A stretch of 64,000 nucleotides of DNA from an uncultured Collinsella sp. (lineage in GTDB: Bacteria > Actinomycetota > Coriobacteriia > Coriobacteriales > Coriobacteriaceae), in NCBI GenBank assembly GCA_900541695.1, contig UQKL01000003.1:74740-138739 (forward strand), in the 5' to 3' direction. A program made the position numbers and the translations under genes. The notes beneath the pieces are model-generated. The model ran no database searches. It saw only the letters and a list, made by a program, of their open reading frames with translations, and was not told the origin of the DNA. Within the stretch, counting starts at the first letter, position 1, and each line of letters starts with the position of its first letter. Positions 1 through 7,572 of the stretch are shown here, in pieces.

Positions 1-2
1 AC

Positions 3-275
3 AACGTGCCAACTGCCGTGCTCGCAGCTGGGGAGTTTGGGTTTTCCGCTAAGCCGTTTGGGCCCGACCCTTCCGTCCAGCTGGCGCTTGCGGACTCACT
101 CGATTGGTTCGATTCATCGCGGCTCAACGGATTTGTTGATGAGACGATCGAGATTCTTTCGCAGAGCGAATGGGCGACGGCGGAGGGTCGACTCGAGGCC
201 ATTTGCCGCGGCCTCGAGCGTCGCGTAATCGAGGTTGGTGCCGCTGTTGAGGTACTTCGACACGTGCGGCGATAA
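3..275 (+). CDS. 3' end of an unrecognised gene (partial at left edge)
   Basis: The frame is open to the left edge of the window and stops with TAA at 273-275, so only the last ~90 codons of a longer gene are visible. The in-frame GTG at position 6 has no visible ribosome-binding site and is probably internal. The fragment is soluble-looking, moderately acidic, with a helical C-terminal half ending in ...RHVRR. No motif I recognise is present. It converges with mnmA, only 8 bases separating the two stop codons. Function is unknown from this fragment. Confidence 0.6.
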   Translation, partial: NVPTAVLAAGEFGFSAKPFGPDPSVQLALADSLDWFDSSRLNGFVDETIEILSQSEWATAEGRLEAICRGLERRVIEVGAAVEVLRHVRR

Positions 276-283
276 TCCCGCGG

Positions 284-1384
284 CTACTTAAGCGCGCCGG
301 TCACGGTACCGCCGCCCAAGACGACGTCGCCGTGGTAGACGACGACGGCCTGGCCGGGGGCGATGGCTCGTTGCGGCTCGTCAAAGGTCAGCAACATTTG
401 TCCGTCGGCGCCACGTGTAAGGGCTGCCGCCTGGTCCTTTTGACGGTAGCGGTACTTGGCGCCCACGTGAATGCCGCCGGCATCGAGCTCTGCCTCCATG
501 CGGTCGGCAGGGGCGCTCCAGATCCAGTCGTTGGCCGTGAGCACTGTGGCCGTCAGGTCCTCGGCCTCGCCAAGATGCACAATGTTGTTGGCGGTATCGA
601 CGCCCGTCACATACACGGGGTGCGCCATTGCGACGCCCAGGCCCTTGCGCTGGCCGATGGTATAGCGCAACGCGCCGTTGTGGCGCCCAACCACGCTGCC
701 GTCGCGCCATACGATGTCGCCCGGTGTAGCGGGATGTCCGCACCGACGCTCGATATAGCCCGCATAGTCGCCATCCGCGATGAAGCAGATATCCTCGCTT
801 TCGGCCTTCTTGGCGTTGATGAAGCCCTGTTCGGCGGCTATGCGGCGTACGTCGCGCTCCTTGTCCAGGCCTGCCAGCGGAAAGATCGTGCGCGACAGCC
901 GCTCCTGCGTGAGCGAATACAAAAAGTAGCTTTGGTCCTTTTTGGGATCTTCGCCGCGATGTAGCTGCCAGGTGCCGTCTGTCGCCTGACTTGTTTTGGC
1001 GTAATGGCCCGTGGCGATGTAGTCGCAGCCCATGTCCAGCGCCGTATCGAGCAGCGCGCCAAACTTAATGTGGCGGTTGCAGATGATGCACGGATTGGGC
1101 GTCAGCCCCTCCTGGTAGGCGGTCACGAAGCGCTCGATAACATTGCGGTCGAAGGTCTGCTGCAGGTCGAGCACATGGTGGGGGATCCCCAGGCGCTCGG
1201 CGACGGCCTTTGCATCGGCGATGTCGCGGTCGACTTTGCTCATGCCCGTGGCGGGGTCGGGTGCGGGACGGGTGAGGCGCATGGTGGCGCCGACGCATTC
1301 GTAGCCCTGGCTTTTGAGCAGGTACGCGGTCACGCTGGAATCGACGCCGCCGCTCATGGCGACGAGCACGCGCTTGTTGTGCAT
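284..1384 (-). CDS. mnmA: tRNA-specific 2-thiouridylase MnmA
   Basis: MnmA activates U34 of tRNA-Lys, -Glu and -Gln with ATP and transfers persulfide sulfur to make 2-thiouridine, in the cytoplasm. The 366-aa length is typical. The N-type ATP-pyrophosphatase loop SGGVDSS lies at residues 11-17. The catalytic cysteine is in NPCIICN (Cys102), and the partner cysteine is Cys200 in SEDICF. An AAGGAG ribosome-binding site lies about 8 bases upstream of the ATG. It sits just downstream of cysK, both on the minus strand, but a strong terminator separates them. The sulfur theme with cysK and the Rrf2 regulator suggests a sulfur-trafficking neighbourhood, although no IscS-type desulfurase is visible here. 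Confidence 0.95.
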   Translation of the reverse strand: MHNKRVLVAMSGGVDSSVTAYLLKSQGYECVGATMRLTRPAPDPATGMSKVDRDIADAKAVAERLGIPHHVLDLQQTFDRNVIERFVTAYQEGLTPNPCIICNRHIKFGALLDTALDMGCDYIATGHYAKTSQATDGTWQLHRGEDPKKDQSYFLYSLTQERLSRTIFPLAGLDKERDVRRIAAEQGFINAKKAESEDICFIADGDYAGYIERRCGHPATPGDIVWRDGSVVGRHNGALRYTIGQRKGLGVAMAHPVYVTGVDTANNIVHLGEAEDLTATVLTANDWIWSAPADRMEAELDAGGIHVGAKYRYRQKDQAAALTRGADGQMLLTFDEPQRAIAPGQAVVVYHGDVVLGGGTVTGALK

Positions 1385-1412
1385 GGGAAGGTTCTCCTTG
1401 GTGGCATGTGGC

Positions 1413-1452
1413 CAAAAAAGAAAAGCGGCGCGGGAGGCTGGTTCCGCGCCGC
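1413..1452 (-). terminator. Intrinsic terminator of cysK
   Basis: A 9-bp GC-only stem (GCGGCGCGG at 1425-1433 pairing with CCGCGCCGC at 1444-1452) is followed, reading on the minus strand, by TTTTCTTTTTT. It lies between cysK and mnmA, so the two genes are probably separate transcription units. Confidence 0.8.
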
Positions 1453-1564
1453 AGACATTGTAGCAAGTTCGGACGACTCGTGGGACGCCCTGATGGGATG
1501 GGCTCAGACTGCCGGGAGAGAGGAGACCGGCTCGTCCCTGGGCTCAACCTATGGGCGACGGGCC

Positions 1565-2503
1565 CTAGTCCTGGAAGAGCGCCGTGGACAGGTAGCGCTC
1601 GCCGGTGTCGGCGAGCAGCGCCACGATGGTCTTGCCCTCGTTCTCGGGGCGCTTGGCCAGCTGCAGTGCGGCCCACACGGCGGCGCCGGACGAAATGCCC
1701 ACGAGCACGCCCTCCTTGTGGCCCACGGCGCGGCCGGTGGCAAAGGCGTCGTCGTTCTCGACGGGGATGATCTCGTCATAGACCTGGGTGTCGAGGACGT
1801 CGGGCACAAAGCCGGCGCCGATACCCTGGATCTTGTGCGGGCCGGCCTGGCCCTTAGAGAGCACCGGGGAGGTGGCGGGCTCGACGGCGACAACCTGAAT
1901 CTGTGGGTTCTGCTCCTTGAGGAACTCGCCCACGCCGGTCACGGTGCCGCCGGTGCCAACGCCGGCGACGAAGATGTCGACCTTGCCGTCGGTGTCATCC
2001 CAGATCTCGGGGCCGGTCGTGGCTTTGTGGATGGCGGGGTTGGCGGGGTTTATAAACTGGCCGGCGATAATGCTGTTGGGGGTCTCCTTCTGCAGCTCCT
2101 CGGCTTTCGCGATGGCGCCCTTCATGCCCTTGGATCCGTCAGTGAGCACGAGCTTTGCGCCATATGCCTGCATAAGCTTGCGGCGCTCGACGGACATGGT
2201 CTCGGGCATGGTGATGATCACCTTGTAGCCGCGAGCCGCCGCCACCGAGGCGATACCGACGCCGGTGTTGCCGCTCGTGGGCTCGATGATGGTGTAGTCG
2301 CCGCCGCGCACGAGCTTGCCGGCCTTCTCGGCCTCGTCAATCATGTTTTTGGCGACGCGGTCTTTAACGGACCCCGCGGGGTTGAAGTATTCCAGCTTGA
2401 CGAGCACGCGGGCCTTGAGGTCCTCGTCGGCCTCAAAGTGGATGAGCTCCAGGAGCGGGGTGTGGCCGATAAGCTGATCGATAGACGTGTAAACCTTGCT
2501 CAT
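1565..2503 (-). CDS. cysK: Cysteine synthase A (O-acetylserine sulfhydrylase)
   Basis: This PLP enzyme makes L-cysteine from O-acetylserine and sulfide. The 312-aa length is normal for CysK. The PLP lysine is Lys47 in GSVKDR, the substrate loop TSGNTG is at residues 76-81, and the phosphate-binding GTGGT loop is near residue 180. The start ATG has a GGAGGTTCACC-type ribosome-binding site. It is transcribed divergently from the Rrf2 regulator at 2757, and the 250-base gap between them contains a palindrome that could be the regulator's operator. That arrangement resembles CymR/IscR-type control of cysteine synthesis in other Gram-positives; the regulatory link is inferred from position only. 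Confidence 0.96.
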   Translation of the reverse strand: MSKVYTSIDQLIGHTPLLELIHFEADEDLKARVLVKLEYFNPAGSVKDRVAKNMIDEAEKAGKLVRGGDYTIIEPTSGNTGVGIASVAAARGYKVIITMPETMSVERRKLMQAYGAKLVLTDGSKGMKGAIAKAEELQKETPNSIIAGQFINPANPAIHKATTGPEIWDDTDGKVDIFVAGVGTGGTVTGVGEFLKEQNPQIQVVAVEPATSPVLSKGQAGPHKIQGIGAGFVPDVLDTQVYDEIIPVENDDAFATGRAVGHKEGVLVGISSGAAVWAALQLAKRPENEGKTIVALLADTGERYLSTALFQD

Positions 2504-2611
2504 GGTGAACCTCCAAAGTGTTCAAGTTGCTGGTTGCCGTGTGGTTTCACGGTGCGTGTAGCAGTTAAACCCATAAACCTTATAGGTTGTTCGTTTAGCT
2601 GTTAGGAAGCA

Positions 2612-2633
2612 TACTAGACATTAAAGCCTAGTA
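2612..2633. promoter_or_regulatory. Candidate operator palindrome between cysK and rrf2
   Basis: TACTAG (2612-2617) and CTAGTA (2628-2633) form a near-perfect inverted repeat around an AT-rich centre. The surrounding 150 bases are markedly AT-rich compared with the flanking genes. A second small palindrome, AACCTATAAGGTT, lies nearby at about 2577-2589. Rrf2-family dimers bind imperfect palindromes of this size, so this is a reasonable operator candidate. It rests on one sequence only. Confidence 0.35.
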
Positions 2634-2756
2634 ATGCAATAGGAAATAGAAGATTATTACGAGTCGATTAACCGTCTTGACCGGAACGGGTATTTTCAAA
2701 ACCAATTTTTCGGCTAGAATTTCTACGGACTAAATGACCGAAAGGCAGCACTATAC

Positions 2757-3185
2757 ATGTTGGTTTCTACTAAGGGCAGATATGCCCTGCGCGTTATGGT
2801 CGATCTGGCCGAGCACCAGGCGGCCGGTCGCATCCCGCTCAAAGAGATCGCGGCGCGACAGGGGATTTCCGAGAAATATCTCGAGAACATCTTGGCGACG
2901 CTCGTACGTGCCAACATGCTCTCGGGCATGCGTGGCAAAGGCGGCGGCTACGTGCTCACGCGCCCGCCCGAGCAGTACACGGTGGGCGAGATCTTGCGCC
3001 TGACCGAGGGCAGCCTGGCACCGGTCGCATGCTTGGACGGCGACTGCAAGGGCTGTTCGCGTTCGGACGAGTGCCCCACGCTCGACGTGTGGAAGAACCT
3101 GGACAGGCTCATCAACGACTACCTCGACGGTGTGACGCTCGATCAACTTGTCGCTCCCAACGAAGGCTACGACTACGTCATCTAA
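2757..3185 (+). CDS. Rrf2-family transcriptional regulator
   Basis: A 142-aa Rrf2-type winged-helix regulator starting with the typical MLVSTKGRYALRVMVDLAEH-like N-terminus, which fixes the start although the ribosome-binding site is weak. The recognition-helix region (residues 28-60, ending GMRGKGGG) is canonical. Four cysteines lie at 92, 97, 100 and 106 (ACLDGDC, KGC, DEC), close to the three-Cys [2Fe-2S] ligand pattern of IscR, so an Fe-S cluster or thiol-based sensor is plausible. It is divergent from cysK and followed by a strong terminator, so it is monocistronic. Likely targets are cysK and itself; whether it senses Fe-S status (IscR-like) or cysteine supply (CymR-like) cannot be told from sequence. 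Confidence 0.9.
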   Translation: MLVSTKGRYALRVMVDLAEHQAAGRIPLKEIAARQGISEKYLENILATLVRANMLSGMRGKGGGYVLTRPPEQYTVGEILRLTEGSLAPVACLDGDCKGCSRSDECPTLDVWKNLDRLINDYLDGVTLDQLVAPNEGYDYVI

Positions 3186-3192
3186 CCCACAC

Positions 3193-3223
3193 CTGCCATT
3201 TGGGGACGGGGTAGAAATGGTAG
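3193..3223. repeat. REP-like palindrome with GGGGAC core
   Basis: Arms CTGCCATTT (3193-3201) and AAATGGTAG (3215-3223) pair with one wobble around the core GGGGACGGGGTAG. The same layout, with different arms but a similar core, recurs at 60707-60739 and 60760-60826. Confidence 0.45.
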
Positions 3224-3254
3224 ATTGTCTTGCCCTCTGCGACTTGACAAATAA

Positions 3255-3292
3255 GAAGGCCGCCCATTTTTGCGATGGGCGGCCTTCGTTTT
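3255..3292 (+). terminator. Intrinsic terminator after the Rrf2 gene
   Basis: A 12-bp perfect stem (AAGGCCGCCCAT with ATGGGCGGCCTT) with a short loop is followed by CGTTTT on the plus strand. On the minus strand it is followed by CTTATTTGTC, so it may also serve the converging holin-like gene. Confidence 0.85.
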
Positions 3293-3323
3293 GGGTCGAT
3301 ATGACGGTTCGTATCGAACGGCT

Positions 3324-3689
3324 CTAGCCCTCGGCGACGCCATCGAGGATGCTGCGCATGATGGACACCAGGATGCTGCCCATAAAGGCCGAGCCAAAGC
3401 TTGCGATGGAGATGCCGACGCCCAGCAGGTTGACCGACAGGTAACTCGCGAGCTCGAGCATAAAGCTGTTGACGACAAGCTGGAAAATGCCCAGCGTAAT
3501 GATGGTGAGCGGCAGCGAGATTACCGTCAGGAACGGTTTGACGAGCGAATCGACGATGTTCAGGAACAGTCCCACGAAGGCGAAACAGACCCAGGCCTCG
3601 GCAAAACCGAAGGGCTGGATGCCGGGAACGAGGAACGTGGCGATCGCGATAGCGATCGAGGTGAAGAGCCAGTTAAGCATAAAGCGCAT
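3324..3689 (-). CDS. Phage-holin-family small membrane protein (YvlD-like)
   Basis: A 121-aa, almost entirely hydrophobic protein with about four predicted membrane helices. It has the FVGLFLNIVDSLVKPFLTVISLPLTI segment typical of the holin_4_2/YvlD family. Such proteins are common in Gram-positive chromosomes as single genes and are not evidence of a prophage. An AAAGGA ribosome-binding site precedes the ATG. It converges on the Rrf2 gene and shares the hairpin between them. Function in this family is unknown; some members are linked to envelope stress. Confidence 0.8.
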   Translation of the reverse strand: MRFMLNWLFTSIAIAIATFLVPGIQPFGFAEAWVCFAFVGLFLNIVDSLVKPFLTVISLPLTIITLGIFQLVVNSFMLELASYLSVNLLGVGISIASFGSAFMGSILVSIMRSILDGVAEG

Positions 3690-4013
3690 GGCGTGAATCC
3701 TTTCTTGCGCCGGGGTTGCTGGCGTCGCGTGAAGCGGCTTGCGGCGGCGACCTGGATGGTTGCGCGGGTGCGCCGCGGTGTTTGGGCGCCCATTGTCTCA
3801 AATATTCGTGGAGCTTACGTGCGCATTCGGTTTCTAAACGGCGTTCGTCCTGAAAAACGCGCCGCTGACAGAGAGTCTTGTCGCTTTAGTTTGGTGGTGT
3901 GCTACACTGCTACGGGCAAAAGCCACAGGCGTTGCCCTATTGCATAGAACGGGCGAACGATGCCCGATGTCAGTATCAACTTCGATGCCTTTTGGCGGGT
4001 TTGGCGGTGATCG

Positions 4014-4313
4014 ATGAATATCGAGAACATGTTTGACAAGCCTGATGTCAAGCAGCTAGTCCACGCATTTAGTCTTTTGGATGACGAGAAGGATATCCAG
4101 GCGTTTTTAACCGATATCTGCACGCCGCGCGAGATCTGCGATCTTTCGCAACGTCTGCAGGTTGCGCGTTATCTGGATGAGGGCGAGCCTTATGTTGAGG
4201 TTCAGGCCCGCACTGGCGCTTCGTCCACCACGGTGAGCCGCGTGTCCAAGGCGCTTAATGGCGAGTACGGTGGCTATCGCAAGATCCTCATCAAACTGGA
4301 GGATGGCGAGTAG
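4014..4313 (+). CDS. YerC/YecD-type TrpR-related DNA-binding protein
   Basis: A 99-aa protein matching the YerC/YecD family of TrpR-superfamily helix-turn-helix proteins. The region TPREICDLSQRLQVARYLDEG then TGASSTTVSRVSKALNGEYGGYR is the characteristic pair of helices. The 325-base gap upstream (3690-4013) holds only a plausible -10 box TACACT at 3903-3908 and a small CGGGC/GCCCG hairpin near 3950; I see no other gene there. A terminator follows directly. Family members lack the tryptophan pocket of TrpR, and their regulon is not established. Confidence 0.88.
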   Translation: MNIENMFDKPDVKQLVHAFSLLDDEKDIQAFLTDICTPREICDLSQRLQVARYLDEGEPYVEVQARTGASSTTVSRVSKALNGEYGGYRKILIKLEDGE

Positions 4314-4340
4314 GCCATCGGCGACAAACGAATTGCGCAG

Positions 4341-4366
4341 AACCGTCCCTTCGGGGGCGGTTTTTT
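4341..4366 (+). terminator. Intrinsic terminator after the YerC-like gene
   Basis: The stem AACCGTCCC / GGGGGCGGTT with a TTCG-type loop is followed by six T residues. Confidence 0.85.
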
Positions 4367-4470
4367 GATCCCTTGGGGACGGAGGAAATCTGTTGGCGTG
4401 GGGCAAATCTGTCCGCGTGGGCGGGTAGGATGGAAGTATTGATTATTGCGAACGGTTTGAGTGGAGGACC

Positions 4471-7400
4471 ATGCCTGTTCGAATCTATACCACCAACGCC
4501 GGCGCGGATTTGAGCGATGCCGAGGCGGCGCTGCTCGCAGACCTGGTTGCCCGCCACGGGCGTGCCGTTTTGCTGGTGCCTACGTTTGCCGAGCTCGATC
4601 TGTGCCGTCATGATGCGGCGGAAGCTGGGATTTCACTGGGTATCGATTACAAGACCCCTTCGTCGTGGCTCCGTTCGCTGTGGGAGCTTATGGGCGATGG
4701 CCGCAGCTTTGTGGATAACCTTCAGCGCCAGATGCTGTTCTCGGACATGATCGACCGCCGCGACGACGCCGCTCTGCAGCCGCTCTCGCGCAGCCAGGGC
4801 ACGGTGCGCATGCTTGCGCGTATGGCCCGCGATGTGTTGCCGGGCGTGGCGGGGGCGGGCGACGAACGCTGCCGCGGCGACGTTTGCCAGCCAAAGCCCA
4901 AAAGCGACGCCGAGGCCCGTGTGTTCGAGCTTCTGTGCGCCTATGCGAGCGGTTTGGACCGCCGAGGCATGGTCGAGCCTTGCGAGGCGGCTGACATGAT
5001 GGCCGGTGCCCTGGCCGATAACCTGCCGGGGTGCACCCGTGCCGTTTGCGTGCGCGGCGTCACGTCATTTACGTATAGCCTGCTCGAGCTGCTGTCCGCC
5101 GTGGCAAACAACGGGGGAGAGGTTGTCGTGCTGCTCGCCCGCGAGCAAGCGGCGATGCGTGAGGAGCTGGCCACGGCCCTTGATGCCTGCGGCGTGCTGT
5201 TTGAGGTTGCACCGCTGGATGAGGATGCCGGCGCTCCCGCGACTGCTCCAAAGTCCGTCGCACGTCCTGCCTTTGTGGAAGTCGCCGGGCCCCATGCCCG
5301 TGCCCGTGTCTATGCGGACGTCATCGATAAGATGGTGAAAGCGCACGAGGAGTCCAAGGTCAACGATGCCGCCTCCGCACCCGCCGATCCCGTGCGCGTG
5401 CTCGTGGTGTCCGCCCGGGCGCCCCAGCTGTTCGGCGAACTCGCTGCCCGTTTGGCGGCGCGTCACATTGCGGCCGAGACGACTGAGTTCACGGCGTTTT
5501 CCCAGTCCATCGCAGGCAGGCAGTTTACGGCGCTCGCCAACCTGATCGAGCGTATGAAAGCCGCCGATGAGGGCATGGCGTCAAAGACCGAGTGGTGGCC
5601 CGCGCCGGAGCTTACCGACTGGATCTACAGTCCGCTTTCGGGCGCTGATGCCGTCAATGCCCGTACCTTCGATAAGAATATGCGTCTCTCGCGCAGCAAG
5701 ACTACCGCGGGCGTTAAGAGCCTGCTGCAGAGCGTTCAGGGCCAGGTGAGGGGCGCGCGCAAGGCGGCGAGCGACGAAAACTGGTTTAAGAATGTGCCGT
5801 GTGTGGTCTCGGACGTGTTCCAGGCGCTGTGGCGTGACAAGCCCGTGACGGCGCTCAAGGCCATGCTTGCCGTTGCCGAGGCGTTGCCCGATCGCTCGCT
5901 GGGCAGCTTGGATGGCCAAGCCCGTCGCCAGGCGGAGGTGGCCCTGCTGCGCCATGTCATCGATATCCTTATGAACGATGCTCGCGCGCTCGACGTGTCG
6001 CAGGCCGCGACCGTGCCCGTGCTCGATGGCGTTCGCACCAAGGTGGACAAGCGTAGCACCGCCTACGATTACGAGACCTACGAGGTTGACCGTGCGCCAC
6101 GTGCTCAGGTTCGTTTTGCTTCGCTTGCCGATGCGTCGGTTCTGCGTCCTGGCTGCTACGATGCCGTGCTGTTTGCCGATGTCGATCTGGACAGCTATCC
6201 GCTCTCACACGAGGAGGGACCGCTGGCCACGCTGACGGCGAGCCTTGGTCGCGAGGGCGTGACGCTTGAGCCCGCGGCCTTGCTGCGCGTGCGCTTTGGC
6301 CACGCGATGCAGGCGGCACGCGGCCCGGTTGCGCTTGCGCGCGTGACGCACGATCGCCAGGCGCGCGAGTGCTATCCGGCTGCCGTGTGGACCGAGTTGC
6401 GGGCGCATGCCGAGGCCGCTGGCGCCGCCAAGGTTGCGTGCGTGGGCGAGGGCGGTATCGTCGCCGATTTTGATCCAGCGGCCGGCGAGGGCATCGAGTG
6501 CAAGCGCGTCGCGTGCGAGGCCCCTCAGCATTTGAGTGAAGCGGCTGTGCCGTATCTGGTCCTGCGCCGTCGCGATGGCGAGGGCGAGGATGCGCCGCTG
6601 GTGCCGCGCCTGACGTCTGCCTCGCAGATCGAGGCCTATTCGACCTGCCCGCTATGCTGGTTCGTGTCGTATCGCGTGAAGCCCCAGTCCATTGATGCGG
6701 GCTTTGGAAACATGGAGAAGGGCAACTTTGTCCACGATGTGCTGGAGCACCTCCATGCCCGCCTGCCCCAGGAGGGCATGGAGCGCGTGACACCCATGAA
6801 TCTGCCGCGCGCGAAGGAGCTGCTGCACGAGGTCTTTGCCGAGACCCTGGCCGAGCACGCCGGCAAGCGCGGTACCGAGGGCCCGCTGGTGCCGCTCTCC
6901 CCGGTGGAGGAGCGCCAGGTGGCCGAGATTTTGCCGCAGCTGGAGGGCGTGCTTGCCTACGAGTCCGAGGCGCTCGCGCCCTTCGCGCCGCGCTACCTGG
7001 AGTTTGCGTTCAACGAGCTCCGGGTCGAGTATGCCGGTTGGCCACTCGGTGGGCGCATCGACCGCGTTGACGTGGATGCCGAGAATCGCGCCGTGGTAAT
7101 CGACTACAAGCATCGTTCGGGTGTCGAGGAGTTTAAACTCGCCGACCCCACGGTGCGCGACGAGGAGTCGGGCGAGGCCCCCATCGACGACCCGCGCTGG
7201 CTGCCGCCCCATACCCAGACACTCATCTACGCGCAGGCCATGCGTCGGGCGCTGGATCTGGATACCCGCGCCGCGCTCTATTTTTCGACCAAGGGCGGCA
7301 AGCCCGCGCTGCGCGGTGCGGCGAGCGCCGAGTTGCTTGAGGAAGAGCGCGGCGACGGCCGCATCCCAGGCCTTAAGAAGGGCTTTCCCGGCGAGGGCGG

Positions 7401-7569
7401 CAACATGGACTTCGATGCGCTGCTCGATCGCGTGGAGACCGGTATCGCCGAGCGCCTGCGCGAACTCGAGGCGGGCAACGTGGCTGCTGTCGACCCGGCG
7501 TCGACGCAGGCCGCGCATGCGCGCTGCTCGTATAACCATGAAGGAACGTTTGTAAGGAGGGACGTGTAG
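4471..7569 (+). CDS. AddB-like PD-(D/E)XK nuclease subunit
   Basis: A 1032-aa protein immediately upstream of the AddA-type helicase gene, with only three bases between stop and next start, so the two are translationally coupled. The C-terminal third carries a RecB-type nuclease core: GGRIDRVDV then VVIDYKHRSG around residues 855-885, with the catalytic Asp and Lys. The N-terminal part has AddB-like length and composition but no Walker A motif: residues 1-30 lack any GxxxxGK[ST]. Cysteines sit at about 724 and 727 (STCPLC), with one more near residue 1020 (ARCSYN). That is fewer than the four Fe-S ligands of Bacillus AddB. Expected role: partner of AddA in end resection for recombination. Start supported by GTGGAGG. 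Confidence 0.85.
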   Translation: MPVRIYTTNAGADLSDAEAALLADLVARHGRAVLLVPTFAELDLCRHDAAEAGISLGIDYKTPSSWLRSLWELMGDGRSFVDNLQRQMLFSDMIDRRDDAALQPLSRSQGTVRMLARMARDVLPGVAGAGDERCRGDVCQPKPKSDAEARVFELLCAYASGLDRRGMVEPCEAADMMAGALADNLPGCTRAVCVRGVTSFTYSLLELLSAVANNGGEVVVLLAREQAAMREELATALDACGVLFEVAPLDEDAGAPATAPKSVARPAFVEVAGPHARARVYADVIDKMVKAHEESKVNDAASAPADPVRVLVVSARAPQLFGELAARLAARHIAAETTEFTAFSQSIAGRQFTALANLIERMKAADEGMASKTEWWPAPELTDWIYSPLSGADAVNARTFDKNMRLSRSKTTAGVKSLLQSVQGQVRGARKAASDENWFKNVPCVVSDVFQALWRDKPVTALKAMLAVAEALPDRSLGSLDGQARRQAEVALLRHVIDILMNDARALDVSQAATVPVLDGVRTKVDKRSTAYDYETYEVDRAPRAQVRFASLADASVLRPGCYDAVLFADVDLDSYPLSHEEGPLATLTASLGREGVTLEPAALLRVRFGHAMQAARGPVALARVTHDRQARECYPAAVWTELRAHAEAAGAAKVACVGEGGIVADFDPAAGEGIECKRVACEAPQHLSEAAVPYLVLRRRDGEGEDAPLVPRLTSASQIEAYSTCPLCWFVSYRVKPQSIDAGFGNMEKGNFVHDVLEHLHARLPQEGMERVTPMNLPRAKELLHEVFAETLAEHAGKRGTEGPLVPLSPVEERQVAEILPQLEGVLAYESEALAPFAPRYLEFAFNELRVEYAGWPLGGRIDRVDVDAENRAVVIDYKHRSGVEEFKLADPTVRDEESGEAPIDDPRWLPPHTQTLIYAQAMRRALDLDTRAALYFSTKGGKPALRGAASAELLEEERGDGRIPGLKKGFPGEGGNMDFDALLDRVETGIAERLRELEAGNVAAVDPASTQAAHARCSYNHEGTFVRRDV

Positions 7570-7572
7570 ACC

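Noticed and set aside
3324-3689. Prophage marker (holin)
   Set aside because: The holin_4_2/YvlD family is chromosomal and widespread. No other phage gene lies nearby.
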